A stretch of 64,000 bases of DNA from Stereum hirsutum FP-91666 SS1 (GCF_000264905.1 NW_006763148.1:1085575-1149574), one strand, 5' to 3'; counted from the stretch's first letter, positions 47,661-60,000 are shown. Notes: a model not told the origin generated them from the sequence alone. Program-made: numbers and translations.

Positions 47661-49094
47661 TCATGCCTCCGTTGTAGCAGAAGATCTCCTCTTTTTCTCC
47701 CTTTTCTCCTTCTTCCGTTTCTCCTTCTCCTCTGTGGTCTCCGCCGTTTTCTCTCCGTCCCGCTTCCGCTTTTTCTTCTCCGATTTATCATCTCCTGCTG
47801 CGCCTTCATCCGTTGCCTCTTTTACCTTTTTATCTTTTTTCTTCTTCTCCTTCTTACTCTTTGTACCGTCTCCAATCTCCTCCACTGCAGCTTCAACTGG
47901 TGTAGCCTGGATCTCCGGATCGCCCTCCGTCGCCTTCCTATCCTTCTTCGACTTCTTAGTCTTCGCCTCTTCCACCCCGGTCGCAGCGGACACCAAAACA
48001 TCCTCCTGCTCGGCCTCCGACACCTTCGACTTCTTCTTCGATTTCTTTGACGTGCCGTTGGCGACTTCGGCAGCAGGGGCAGTGGATAATGATCCAGATG
48101 AGGACTCTGCGGGAGCATGATCCGGTCTCAAAGTCTTGGATTTCTTTTTCTGCGGTTCGTCACCGTTCTGAGTACCGCAAAGCAATTAAGCCATCAGTTT
48201 ATGCCAAGAGAGAGGAGATCACACAGACAAACTCACCGTTACAACTGCCTCACTCTTCCTCTTGGAATTCTTCTCCTTTCCCGTACCGTTCACCTCAGTC
48301 TTCGTGGGCTCAACGGGCGCAGGTGCGGATACAGGCTCTGGCGGTGTGAAAGTCGCGGGAGACATACGTGTAGGCGTCCCAAGGGGTGTGTCGTTAGCAC
48401 CTGTTGCAGAGGTCCTGACATATCCATACCCTCCTCCCCCACGGCCTGCACCACGGCCGTGATCGCGACCATTCGGGGCGTATCCACCACCGCCTCGTCC
48501 GTATCCAGATGGTGCGGACTGTGCAATTGCTTGCTCTCGAGAAGGATGAATGCTCGGGTGCTTACCAGGCCCTTTGGTATTATTTTCGACGGGTTCTGCT
48601 CCTCCATCGACAGCAGCTGATACTTCGTTGGACGTAGTGTCCTCGTTGGGGTTGCCTTTTGGACGACCATTCGGACCGCTTCGACCGTCACGGTTACCCT
48701 ACAAAGTGCGTTTGCGCTCGTGTCAGGGATCAGCTATGGTAGGAGAGTCGGAGCGTCATACGGTTCGGGGTCCCTTATACAAAGACTTTTGGTATTTCTC
48801 GGCTTCGCTTATGCAGGAAGTATGGCCTTTGTATTGTGCAGGACCTTCGAACGTGGTACTACAGTCGATGCATGTAAATGAGGAGTGGCAACGAGATCTG
48901 TGTTGGTCAAGTTTTGGCTTTTTGACGACATCGGAGCAACCTGAAGACAGGAAAGATTCGTGTGAGCATGCGGGATGTGGGCTGGTGAATCGAAGTGCAA
49001 GCAATGTGAAAAACAAACCATCGCATCTGCCAAAACTCGTTAGACGATTGGTGAGCCAGATGAAAGCAAGAATGACTTACTGAAAGGATACCAT
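47661..49094 (-). CDS. LYAR-type C2HC zinc-finger nucleolar protein
   Basis: Five exons (49094-49081, 49026-49019, 48940-48762, 48698-48237, 48167-47661) give 389 aa. The first 70 residues are the paired LYAR fingers: MVSFQCDGCSDVVKKPKLDQH with HRSRC, then CIDCSTTFEGPAQYKGHTSC and ISEAEKYQ. A Gly-rich stretch (GYGRGGGGY, GRGAGRGGGGYGY) follows, then a long Lys/Glu/Ser-rich tail with repeated KKSKKK and EKKKRKR, typical of nucleolar RNA-associated proteins. LYAR homologs act in pre-rRNA processing and ribosome assembly. The first two exons are only 14 and 8 nt; without them the invariant N-terminus MVSFQCD is lost. That conserved N-terminus is the main support for the model. Confidence 0.92.
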
Positions 49095-49716
49095 GATGGA
49101 ACAGTCGTTGTATCTGACTTGCTTGTGGGTATGAGATGGTCGAAGACCAAGCAGCTGGAGCTAGCCAATCACAATCCGTAAACGGAAAATAATGGTGCAC
49201 GTGAAATTTCTCACTCACGGTTTGTGAATTCGCGTTGTGGCGGTGGCGCTGATAAAACCAGTCCAAGCCTTCAAAGAATGATTTTCTTTCTTTCAGACAA
49301 CATACATAAAAAGAAGTTTTTAGGATGGAAGACTGCGCTTATGTTGTCTATGAAGAAAGCTTTATGCATGTAAGAAAGCGGACAAGGATTTACTCCGAGC
49401 CTCCAATAGTAATATGGGGTACATGGTAGTGACATAACGCTTTCGTGCGTTCGGTTGAAGCATCATGATCCTTTGACATCAGAACCGTAATGATAATGCT
49501 AGCAATGATCGTGATATCCATGCGAGAGAGAGGAGAGAGAACAAAGAAAGACTTCACAAAGACGCGTGCACGAGGCAGACACAGATTGTGTCACGATTGG
49601 ATATAAAGTCTGTACTGCAGTGCCACTTTCAGTCACTCACACTTCCGACCTTTCCCCAACTATTACTGTGTGTCTATCTCATCTCTGAAATACTTCATTG
49701 GATTATCGCTCTCGCC
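49095..49716. other. Divergent intergenic region
   Basis: 622 bp between the LYAR-type gene and the basic-protein gene, holding both promoters. Nothing else was recognised apart from the TATA element. Confidence 0.4.
49602..49608 (+). promoter_or_regulatory. TATA box
   Basis: TATAAAG lies about 110 nt upstream of the start codon at 49717. Confidence 0.5.
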
Positions 49717-51082
49717 ATGCGTCCTGCCGCCACAGATAAACATGATACAGGTGTGTTTTGCGTGCTGTGACACACACCTCCGTCTTATAACGTTGATGCT
49801 CGTGGTTGTGCTGTGCGACATGCTAAAGCCGGAGGCTCACGACACTGCGAGAGTAATCAACGTCACTCTTCTCAACAATATTTCTCGTGTGTAGAGCTGA
49901 TGAACAAAGTGAATACAACGGAAGACACGATCAGACCTACAAAAAAGAATAACACTCACTGTAAGTTCTCCTTCCGTCCTGAAGATGCCGGTATTATCCC
50001 AGTGTCACTGACGAGCCAAGCAGACGAGCAAGGTAGTTGCGAAAATTCAGGAACAGTCAATATACCTTCTACAGCGCAGCTCCTCAATCGGGCGTCTGAG
50101 GGAAGGAAGAACCTTGAAGAGGGGCTTGAAGGTAGGAACACATTTGATGGATTTCAACTCCTCCGGTATGCGTGATGATTGAGCTCTCCCCCACAGACGA
50201 CAAGCTTTGGGCAGCTCCGGCCAAATATAAACGCAAGTTAGACAATATGGAGACACGAGGTGAGTGTCAGGACCACACAGACCACATATACTATCTCGCT
50301 GATCGAAAGAGCGCAGACGAACGTGCCGGTTGTACGCGGTACTTTGGTGACTCTCATCGGATTGCTACAGTACTGAAAACGGAAGAAAGTGGTGAGTACG
50401 AACAATTGCCAGACAAGACTGAGGTATACTGACTCAAAGAATGCGATGATCGATACCGTCAGCGATCGCAGACCCTGCACGACCTAAACGAAAGAAGTCT
50501 CCCACTGAGCCTGTCCAGCCCTCACGTAAATCTCGCCGAATCGCAAAACTACCGCCATCCTCCACCGACGAGAAGACAGATGTCTCGTCCGGCAAGACGA
50601 GTGCATCTACTCCTCTCCCAGGGAGTAATATCGACAAACCTCTCGTCGACAGACGGAGGAAGAAGACGAAGGAAGTGAAATCGAGTGATCTTGGCCCAAA
50701 AGCATCAGAAAATACAAACGAAACGAAAGAAAGTTCTCCCAAAGCTGTGGTCCACCCTTATTCTCTTGGTCGCATTGCAGAAACAATCACCCATGAGGCC
50801 ATCATCGACACGGACAAAGAGAGGAAACGAACACCAGAGGTAGCAGTGGAAGAGGACGAACGGGCCAAGGAGAATCTTGCGACGGAGGAGAATTCGAAGC
50901 CTGCACCCTATCCGGAGAGTAAAGCCACCACAAAGACGAAGCCCTTCCCTGTGAAGTCGGATCGAAAAACACGGTCAAGTACCCGCCGCCAGGCCAACCC
51001 TCAAGAACCACTCGATTCTGGCAGTAGAAGCTTGAAAAAGGTTGGTCAAGCTCCACAGGATCAAACAAGCAAGAAGAAATAA
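49717..51082 (+). CDS. Uncharacterised basic, mostly disordered (nuclear?) protein
   Basis: Six exons (49717-49750, 49895-49960, 50024-50131, 50197-50259, 50317-50391, 50463-51082) give 321 aa. Every intron is in phase 1, so exons two to five are symmetric cassettes. Exons three, four and five all begin ACGA after the acceptor and code E/D-rich starts. A small ordered part contains DKLWAAPAKYKRKLDNMETR and RYFGDSHRIATVLKTEE. The rest is charged: RPKRKKSP, SRKSRRIAKLP and a Lys-rich end, which look like nuclear localisation signals. No family was recognised. Exons one to three are the least certain. Confidence 0.55.
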
Positions 51083-51828
51083 TGTCGAAGGGTAAGAAGG
51101 AACTAGTCTGGTAACCCAACATCAGCATCGATACTCAAAGACAGATTTGCTTGCACTACTGTCGACCCAAGAGACAGAGCAGTAACCGGTCTGAGAAGGA
51201 ACCGGCGTAGACGGACGATTTCATGAAAGGCGCCGGGAAGATAACCTTGGACTTTTGATTTGATTTTACTCTGCTCCGGAGTCGTATACATTGGCCTCGG
51301 AACAAGCTGTACTTTTGCTGCATGTTGTATATTGGCGCAGTTAATCTTCAAAGCTTCACAGGCGTCGAGGAGAATCAAGTTCAGGACGTCGGAGGGACGA
51401 GGGAATTTATGGATCGAGGAAAATTCCCTCGTACGACGCTAGAGACAGTGGCTTCCTATCCTGAGTACACGGGAACATCCAAGCAATCATAGCCTCTAGC
51501 CGCAAGTTCTTAATCATGTAGGTAGACGAGTAGCTGTCTCTGACAGTGGTGATAGCGGCATACAAGTAAGGGCAAAAAATTGTACGGTTGGCCAGTGTGG
51601 CGCGATCACAACTCTTACATAACCTAAGCTGACGTAAAGAGTTCAAGTAAGGTACTTCGAGTGCGGGATTGAGAAATCAACTCTCTTCTTCCTTACCGCT
51701 TGCCTTGTAGGCACTTCCTCATCTCCAGCTAGTCCAAGGCATACCGCCAGGGTATATCCTATCTTGTACCCCTTCTCCTACGGCCAGCAAGAGCATCGAT
51801 ACAATCTGCTACCCAAGCTACAGGATTC
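51083..51828. other. Intergenic, weak minus-strand frames
   Basis: 746 bp. Two minus-strand frames (51407-51646 and 51103-51378) have plausible composition, but I could not join them by acceptable splice sites and recognise no family. The right end is the promoter of the antiporter. Confidence 0.4.
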
Positions 51829-54470
51829 ATGAGTATAAATGTGTTAGAAGTTCGTGAATCATTGAGACGTTTTCTACGGTTCACCCACTCGTCGTTATTT
51901 AGGTGTCTGCGCCCGGATGGGCGTACATTATAGTAGGGGGTTTTGTGGTAGCGGTGCGCACTTTGAACCGAACAAACTAACAACCTTTGCTGATTGCTCG
52001 TACAGTTCAGTATGATATCACTGCTTGTGAAGGAGAAGGTGTGGCTCCAATGATTTGCTAAGTTTTCCGGCGATCACAAACGTATCATCTGCAGCTCTAC
52101 ATCAATGAAGTCGTCCTGGGTACTGGGTTGGGTGTGTTAATGGGACCGCATTGCGCCAATGTATTCGACCCTCGCTCGTGGTCGGATGACAGCGACGCCA
52201 TTACACTTGAAGTAATGCGAGTTGTTCTTGCCGTCGGTCTATTCGCCATCGGTGTAGAATTGCCACAGTCCTACATGTACCAGCACGCGAAGAGTCTACT
52301 TATAGTGGTTGTGCCTACTATGGTCAGTTTTCTTCTCCATAGATCACACAGAACTCAGCATCAATCTGACTAACATTTGTCTAGGCACTTGGATGGGTGG
52401 TGACTGCGGGTACGGACCTGTTATGAGTGTCACAGCACTAGTATCTGATCAGGCGCCGTAACAGCGTTCATGTTTCTGTTGTTCCCTCGCCTTGACTACA
52501 TCTCTTGCCTTGCGATATCCGCCTGTCTGGTATGTCCTTGTATCATCTATGTATCATCCATCGTATACTAATACCTTGGGTAGACGCCAACCGACCCTAT
52601 CATTTCTGCCGCCATTATTGGTTAGTTAAGCTGTTCTCTCTTGTGATTGTCAATGTCTCAACATCATACAGGCGGAAAGTTTGCTATAAAACACGTTCCT
52701 GTGAACCTTCGCCGTCTTTTGGCTGCCGAATCAGCGGCTAATGACGGGCTGGCGTATCCTTTTCTTAGCATCTCTATTTATCTCACTACAGAAGCATCAC
52801 GGGCTGTTGCGGTTGGCAAATGGTTTCTCATAGGATGGCTATGTACGTCTCAGATTTGTTCATTGCTCTCAACTCGGCTGCGACTCATTCATGGTCTTAG
52901 ATCAAGTCATCCTTGGGGTCGTTCTCGGTTCAGTTCTGGGTAAGCGTCCTCTTTTTGAAACGATTCCTTTGACTAACAATGTTTCTCGAAGGTGTCATGT
53001 TTTCTCACCTGATGAAATTTTCCCACAAGAGGGGTTTCATTGATCAAGAATCATACGTCGCACAATACCTATCGCTCGCAATCTTCACCATTGGCGTTAC
53101 CAAGACCATTGGAAGTGACGATCTCCTTGCCGCTTTTGCAGCCGGTACGTTTATCTCAGTCTCATTATAAGTCGATTCTCGACCGATCATGTCGCTGTTT
53201 CAGGCAGTGCTGTTTCCTGGGACGGTCATTTCAACACGCAAGTCGAGGACGAGCTATTCTCTTCCATAATCGACCTTGTCCTCAACTGCGCAGCTTTCAT
53301 ATATATCGGAGCATGGCTCCCCTTTGAACAGTTTAATGCGACGGACCTGGGTCTGCAGCCGTGGCGCCTCCTCGTCCTATTCCTGGTCATTCTCACCTTA
53401 CGCAGGATTCCGGCGCTACTGTTGTTATACCGATGGGTCCCCGAAATAAGAAACTGGAGAGAGGCCTTATTTTCAGGACACTTTGGTGAGTGTTGACCGC
53501 ATGCCCTTTGCTTCGTAACAGAACATTTAACTTCGCGACAATACGTTAGGTCCTGTGAGTTGACTAGTACTGCGCTTTGGTGGGCTTTACACTAATGTCT
53601 ATATGCTCGTACAGATGGGGGTTGGAGCAATATTCATCTCTACCTTAGCTTTGACTGAGCTTGAGACGCCTCAGTCTCCTCCCCAAAATCAACAGCAATT
53701 GCTCGCAGCCGTTCTGCAGCCCATGGTTGCATTCGTCGTCCTAGGCTCAATCATCATTCGTAAGCCGATTCAAGATCTTCTCATTTTATGCGTATACTGA
53801 ATATGGGTTTATCTTTGAACCGAACAGATGGTTTCTCCGTTCCCTTCCTCTCGTTTGGTCGCAAGGTTCACTCCCGCACCATTTCCCTTTCTCAGACCTT
53901 TACCTCCCGTGGGAGCGATGGTGCTGTCCCTGACTGGCTCCTCTGGGCCCGCCGCCCTGGGACTGCCAGCCCGAACACTACCACCTTCGATGACGTGGAA
54001 GGTGGTCGTGTCATACCAATTTCTGAAACTCAACAAATTTCGGGAGATATGCGAGCGGGGGTCTCTCTCATCCAGGAAGCAGATATCGTGGGCATGAATC
54101 CGGCGAGAGCCGGAAAGGAGAGTGATGGCGGCCATGCCAAATCGGAGAGTGAGGAGTGTCCAAGGACCGTCTCTCCTGACGGGGTTGAAAGAGAGAGAAG
54201 AGAGGCTATCAACGAAGGAACATTCGTTGGGCCGGAATTCGGAGAAGCAAGCATGCTAGCCTCGCCGAAGCAGGCAAGAATCGTGAAGAGACCTCCACCG
54301 CTCACTGACGTCGTGCGTTATTATCGATCATTTTTCCTCCGTATACAGTCTAAAGCTCATCTTAGGGGGGGAAATCACAGGACAACGAAGGGCATGCTGT
54401 CGAAAGCAATGCGTCCAAGCCCACGCTGCCCACGTCTGCGAGGACTGTCCGTTTCCCTTCCGCTCAATAA
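51829..54470 (+). CDS. Na+/H+ antiporter, Nha1/CPA type
   Basis: Fifteen exons give 613 aa (51829-51849, 51903-51953, 52006-52038, 52095-52322, 52385-52409, 52453-52529, 52584-52620, 52672-52842, 52901-52939, 52992-53144, 53204-53485, 53550-53554, 53615-53759, 53828-54312, 54381-54470). Family blocks appear in order: WAYIIVGGFVVAF, LLVKEKLYINE, GPHCANVFDPRSW, VGLFAIGVELP, LTPTDPIISAAIIGG, the ion-pathway motif AAESAANDGLAYPF, SDDLLAAFAAGSAVSWDG, IYIGAWLPF and HFGPMGVGAIF. About a dozen transmembrane helices are expected, then an acidic/Ser-rich cytosolic tail of about 190 residues. The protein exports Na+ or K+ in exchange for H+ at the plasma membrane. Exon 12 is only five nt (GTCCT) and codes the conserved Gly-Pro. 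The last intron is inferred; reading through would end at 54663 instead. Confidence 0.93.
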
Positions 54471-55367
54471 CATACGCTCAGCGCCCCTCAGTAGGGCGCC
54501 AGGCTCGAAGTGTGTCAACTCGCACCTTGAGCCGCCTGCTGCATGCTGCAACAGTCCAAAGCCCAATCTCTGTACCTTTTCGTTCTGGATTATAACACCC
54601 CATCACCACTCACCTCTTAACCCTCAATACTTCGGTCTTCGAACGACCATTACACGCCAATAATCGCGTCCCAACTTCTCATATATGATTGCCTCCTTTT
54701 CACTGTCCGCCTTCCAACGTCTCTTCCCACAACATCCATTACTTCGTGTTTGTGTCCGAGCTTTCTGCAACCATTCATATACAGATCCGTCCTGCACATG
54801 TCCATGCCATCCGAATACTAGAGCGCATACTACCTAGTCATACTTGCGTCAGCTGGCTCGTATCGCGTCTGCTGTTCGGCGGGTTGTGAGTGCTTGGATA
54901 TGTCACTGCAGAGCTCTGTTCTCTGTTGAATCCTCATCTTCACAAGCTTGAAGCAGGTCGCATTCTTTACCGAGGCCACCACCCCCTTGCCGCAATTACG
55001 TAAAAGCCGCACGGACATCACCCACGATACACCACGGTGCCGCCTGACCACTTTTGACTCTTCGACCCATCGAACGCCTGCACTAGAGACGCCTAGCCTG
55101 ACTCCCTCAAGCATTCCATTCTCCCGCAGATGGCTCGTCTCTCCGACAGTGTGTTTGAACTAAGGAATGACTGGGATGACTCGCGCTCGGATCCTTGTGG
55201 ACGCATGCAACACTGGTAGTAAGGTGTAACCTCTACCGGACGACCGATGCAGAACACTGACTGTAAGGTGTAGCGCTGGCCGATCACATAAAGAACCGAC
55301 TTGCTCGTATTGACCTAGACCACAAACCACCCTCTCATTTTACCCCTATTGCACAAGCAGTCCCGCA
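54471..55367. other. Intergenic, no gene recognised
   Basis: About 0.9 kb between two plus-strand genes. Mainly C/T-rich; presumably 3' UTR and the promoter of the monooxygenase. Confidence 0.5.
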
Positions 55368-56987
55368 ATGTCCTCCGGCAGCACAAAGATAATTATCGCA
55401 GGCGCAGGGATCGCCGGGCCTGTGCTCGCTATGCTTCTCAAGGCTCGAGGATACGAGCCCATCGTTTACGAGCGTTCGAAAGAGCGCACAGACGCGGGTC
55501 TCAGCCTCGTGTACGTCGTTGACTGATTGTCCTCCATCCTATCCCTGTCTCTTACGTACTCTTGCACCGCAGGCTTCAACCTAATGGCCTGCGCATCCTC
55601 TCCGAGATACCCGACTTCGTTCAACATATTCCCGGACAACCCATCGCCACAATGACCTCCTTCTCGACTTTAAACGCGTCTCCTGGTCTCTTGCACGCCT
55701 CCTCTTTACCCTCCCTTCTTCCCAAGCTTCTCAATCTCGACCACGGCCTAGGTATGCTCGCCGTATCTCGAAGCAAATTTCACGCCTATATCCTCGAACG
55801 TGCTGAGGCTGCAGGCGTCGAGATTCAATGGGGCAAGAGGGTGGTTGACGTTGTCCAGCTTGAGAACTCGACCGGTACGGGTAAAGATGCGGAAGCGAAG
55901 GTGAAGGTCGTCTTCGAGGATGGAACGAGTGATGAGGCAAGCTGGGTTATTGGATGTGATGGATTGCATAGCGGAGTCCGTATCGCGTTGTTCGGGAAGG
56001 AGGCCGCGGATTACACTGGGGTGTCACAGGTGTGTTGCGTCGTGTTTGGCATCCATGGTGTCGCATCGAGGCTTGACACTGACAGGCCGTCGGCATCGGT
56101 AGACGGGTGGGATATCGCCCACACCTCAAGCACTCGCCAAATTAGCGACGATGGCGAACTTCTATGGCCTCGGAGCCCACTTGATCGCATATCCAATCTC
56201 GAGTACACACACGTCTTGGGCGTAGGTCCGCATGGCTGTTGTTTCTAGTCCTGAGCAACTGAAGGTCGAGCGTACTTGGTATCTGCAGGTTGACTATCCC
56301 TGAGGCCGAATTGAAAGAGACCTGGCAAGCCGCTGACAAGGAAACGCAGGAAAAAATTCAAAGCAGCTCGTATGCACAGTGGAACGATGGCGCGGGAGAA
56401 CTAATCCGGACTACGGAAAAGCTCGTCAAGGTGAGTTTGTCAGTAACCATTACCCCGTCATGCAGGAGTAAACTGAGCCTGAACCAGTACGGCCTCTTCG
56501 ATCGGCCTGAGCTCAAAACATGGCATAGAGGCCGAGTCGTCCTGCTCGGCGATGCCGCTCATCCCACTAGCCCCGTACGTTGTACTCGCGAGTTTAAGGA
56601 GTGAAACATGCCTAACGAAGAGTCTGCACCTAACATTAGCACCTTGGTCAAGGTGCGAACCAAGCGTTCGAAGACATCTCCACTTTGATTCGCCTTCTCG
56701 ACGCCGATAACACTGATCGTGCGCCACCGAGCACTTTGAGCCTGACCGCAATATTCGTCGAATTTGAGCGAATCCGGATTCCAGTGTCATCAGAGATGGT
56801 GAAAGGTGCCAGAGAACGAGGCGAGTCACGAGTCCTTGGGTCGGAGGAGAAATGCAAAGCGAGGAACGAGGCAATCAGGCAGGCTGGGGACTCGGAGCTG
56901 AGCAAAGTTTACAGCAAGATATTCGGTGCAGACGAGAAGTTCGCAGAGATGCTAGAAGCTCTCACGACGGACCAAGCTGAGAACTAG
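55368..56987 (+). CDS. FAD-dependent monooxygenase, class A (salicylate-hydroxylase-like)
   Basis: Exons 55368-55510, 55573-56029, 56103-56221, 56289-56430, 56488-56574 and 56640-56987 give 431 aa. The three flavin motifs of group A hydroxylases are present: GxGxxG in IIIAGAGIAGPVLAMLLKARG (shown as GAGIAG), the DG motif in VIGCDGLHSGVR, and the GD motif in VVLLGDAAHPTSP. The last is followed by LGQGANQAFEDISTL. Such enzymes use NAD(P)H and O2 to hydroxylate aromatics or small metabolites. Hispidin-3-hydroxylase of fungal bioluminescence is in this broad class. Nothing I can see assigns this protein to that subgroup, and it is about 37 kb from the Luz-like gene. There is no C-terminal membrane helix. 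Confidence 0.93.
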
Positions 56988-57141
56988 AACATCGAGACCG
57001 TGCTCACCAGGTGTACGACTTGAATGCAGACCGTGTACTGATTGTGGGGCATAGAGCATAGATAGAGTGTTTCGAAAAGGGCCCGTGGGTTCATGGTGAT
57101 GGCATCAAAAAGACAATAAAACAACATGGCGCGAAAAATGA
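56988..57141. other. Short region between convergent genes
   Basis: 154 bp between the stops of the monooxygenase and RPL12. Contains an A-rich AATAAAA-type sequence (57114-57120) that may serve 3'-end formation of the plus-strand gene. Confidence 0.4.
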
Positions 57142-57817
57142 CTACTCATCCGGAACCTCAACATCCCCCGAGTTGATACCGTCGATGACATCGTGTGGGG
57201 GTTGACCGTCAACAGTGCAGCCAACAGACTGGGCAGTGCCGAGAATCTCCTTGACACCACCGGCAAGGTCCTTCGCGAGAGACTTGGACTTCATCGTCCG
57301 TGCGATCTCGAAGATTTCGTCAAGGGAGACATTGCCAGTGTGCTTGATGTTCTTCTCCTTCTTGCGGTCCCGTGGGGGCTCTGTGCGTTTCGCTTAGCAA
57401 CATATAAACCAAGCATGCCGGGTGCAGACTCACCCTTGAGAGCCTTAATGACGAGGGAAGAGGCGGAGGGGACGACGGAGACCTGGGCTTGACGGTTTTG
57501 GATGGTGAGTTGGACAGTAACACGGAGACCCTTCCATGCAGTGGTAGCCTTGGCGATATCTTCTCCGACCTTCTTGGGTGACTATTCCAGCGAAACAGGA
57601 TGCACTCAACTCTCCGCATAGGCCAATATCATCGAGAAAGAACGCACCAGACCAAGAGGACCGATTTTAGGTGCCAAAGCAGAGGAGGCACCGACCTCAC
57701 CACCGGTCGCCCGGAGGTAGATGATTTTGATTTCGTTGGGATCCTAAGCAGTCACATTGATGAGTACGGACAAGAGGACGACCTAGGGAGAGCGATACGC
57801 ACGATCTTGGGGGCCAT
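57142..57817 (-). CDS. RPL12: 60S ribosomal protein uL11 (RPL12)
   Basis: Exons 57817-57803, 57743-57648, 57581-57434 and 57380-57142 give 165 aa, the standard eukaryotic length. The sequence reads [77 protein letters not shown] and the end block [18 protein letters not shown]. It forms part of the ribosomal stalk base that binds translation factors. The first exon is just 15 nt (M A P K I). It is divergent from the cyclin gene, with 331 bp between start codons. Confidence 0.97.
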
Positions 57818-58148
57818 GGTCGTCGGTGGGTTCGGTGGCGGAGCGTGAGCGCTATACTCGACAACAGCGCGGTCGGCCACAAAATAAGGTTCGAGGGCCG
57901 CCCCGAAACTGTATAGCTGTCAGCCACAGCTCAGAAAAGGAGAATCTGGGGACGACTGGGGCCGGGCCTGGTGGCCCGCGGCAAGCGTCAACACACCGGC
58001 GGCATGGCGCTGATGACGCCGAGGAAGGGCAGCCTAAACGGGCAACGGTGGGTGGGGACCGGAAGTCTTGTTCAACTGCCGTCGTCGACGTCGCCACCGA
58101 CGAGTAGCCCTATCTGTCGCCCACGGGAGACACTCGTGCGATGTCTGG
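57818..58148. promoter_or_regulatory. Divergent promoter region, RPL12 / cyclin
   Basis: The 331 bp between divergent starts is GC-rich, and no TATA box was seen. A strong ribosomal-protein promoter is expected here. Upstream cyclin exons inside this stretch cannot be excluded. Confidence 0.45.
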
Positions 58149-59402
58149 ATGGAAGCTCCAGCTGGGGTTGGCCTGCCGCCCGCTTTCGAGGACAGCGACA
58201 TAGACCACCTTTTGGAGCTCATCGGTATGGAGCCATACTTGGAAGTCTCCTTTGTCATGCTAACGATCCTGCTCATACAGCTCTTATGCTCGAACGCTTG
58301 ACGTCCATTAATGATCAAATACCTCTAGCACCGTAAGTATTACCGCTGTCATTCGCCTAACATCCGCTCACCTCTTCTCTAGTTCGAGCGTTACCCGGTT
58401 CCATTCTGCAGCGGTGCCGCAAATCAGTATCTTGGATTACCTGCGTCGCATCGTCCGTTACACCAACTGCGAGGTACAATCCCTGTCATCTCTGTTTCTA
58501 TATATTTCGCTGACGTTATTTGATCTTGTAGAAGACATGCATTCTCATCGTGATGCACTACATAGACCAGATCTGCGCCCGTCTGCCCAACTTCACCATC
58601 TCCTCCCTCACCTGCCACCGATTCATCATCACCGCCGTCGCTCTGTCGTCCAAGACTCTCTGCGACGCTTTCTGTACCAATGCACATTACGCTCGTATCG
58701 GTGGTATCTCGCCTATCGAGCTCACCCGCCTTGAGCGTGAATTCCTGATCGCTATAGACTGGCGTCTGACGGTAAGTCCCGTGCATGTTCATCTCTTTGT
58801 CTTTTGAGTGGTTTCCACCGTCGTCGTCATCCATAATCGATATCGCAGGCTACCTATATCCGCCTTCATCAGATCGAGTCACATTGTCGTTTCGGGCTTT
58901 GGGCCACACTCTAATTGTTCGATCGGATGACGTTACGACGAATACTAATCTTATACCCTTCTTTTAATAAATCAATCAGTGCACCCGAGAGATCCTTCAG
59001 CTCTACTACGATAACCTCGTCGCGCACAGCAATGGCCGATTCTACATCATCGGCTCTCACCCCTCTCAACCCGAACCTCAATCACCCTCGGAATCACACA
59101 CGCACTCCCGTTCGCGCGCGTATTCGACCAGCAGCATGACATCTTCCGGGAGCAGTGACATCTCCACCAGTCCTCCTCTCTCCCGCTCCACTTCTCCCAT
59201 CTCTAGCATGAGCATGAGCGTGAACGTCGACTCACAAGCGCAGTTACAAACGCCGTCTCAAGATCAACAACACGATCAAGCTGCCGACGCCCTATCAGCA
59301 TTGAATCCGGCTCTACCCTATGTTGCATCACCGACATCGGGCCACACGATGGACGTTGACACAGCTGCGGTACCTTCTTTTGATCCCTCGTCATCGTCTT
59401 GA
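58149..59402 (+). CDS. PHO80/PCL-type cyclin
   Basis: Exons 58149-58224, 58281-58332, 58383-58473, 58532-58771 and 58980-59402 give 293 aa. The cyclin fold of the PHO80-like family is clear: LMLERLTSINDQIPL, ISILDYLRRIVRYTNCE, CILIVMHYIDQICARLP, FTISSLTCHRFIITAVALSS, KTLCDAFCTNAHYARIGGI, and LEREFLIAIDWRLTCTREIL. The rest is Ser/Thr/Pro-rich with potential CDK sites. Such cyclins pair with Pho85-type kinases in phosphate, glycogen and polarity control. The start Met at 58149 is chosen because the upstream in-frame sequence is Arg-rich and unlike the family; an earlier exon is possible. The last intron, 208 nt, is unusually long. Confidence 0.9.
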
Positions 59403-60000
59403 GGGTATCATCATCGACGGATGTCCAAGCGCAGGGCAATTTTGAGCGGCAAAGCTTTAGATAGATGGAGCCCTTCATTCACGATCAATCCACGATCATC
59501 CCACTGGGAAATGACTGTGCGACGGTACACGCCAGGTCGCAGGTGGCGTGGAGAAGCCGGTACTTGTACCCCGTATGTGTATGGGCAGTTGTGGGTGCAT
59601 TCCGTCGGATATATACTGTCGTCGATGGTGGTGCGACACAGGACATAGGGGCGAGCGTGAGGTTGAGCTTGGCATGTGCGTGGGCAAGCGCACCTTTAAC
59701 TTACGCAGCACGGACGGCTGCAGTCTCATTTTATCTATCAGAGTCTATTTCCACCTCAATCCATTATTTTCGCAACTGCCATGACTTTTCGTTCTTCATC
59801 TCAGTCTCCGTGGTCTTCTTTTGGTCAACAAGAGCTCTTTTCGTGCCGGTGAGATGTGTTCAATGTGTCCCCTCGGTGTATCTATAATCTTTCTTTTTTT
59901 CAACCATGACATTTGCTAGTCCCTAGGTCCGGTTTGAATCCTTTCATTCCACACGGTACTTTGAAGACGTCTCCACACAGATCCGAACCCCCCATCCTCT

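Noticed and set aside
51103..51646. Two-exon minus-strand gene next to the antiporter
   Set aside because: Each half looks plausible, but no acceptable donor and acceptor joined them in frame and no family was recognised.
53486..53614. Single intron spanning 53486-53614 in the antiporter
   Set aside because: It would shift the frame and lose the conserved Gly-Pro. The two-intron model with a 5-nt exon keeps both.
17252..56987. Complete bioluminescence cluster (Luz, hispidin hydroxylase, hispidin synthase, caffeylpyruvate hydrolase)
   Set aside because: Only a Luz-like gene is present. The flavin monooxygenase is about 37 kb away with unrelated genes between, and no polyketide synthase or caffeylpyruvate hydrolase is visible.
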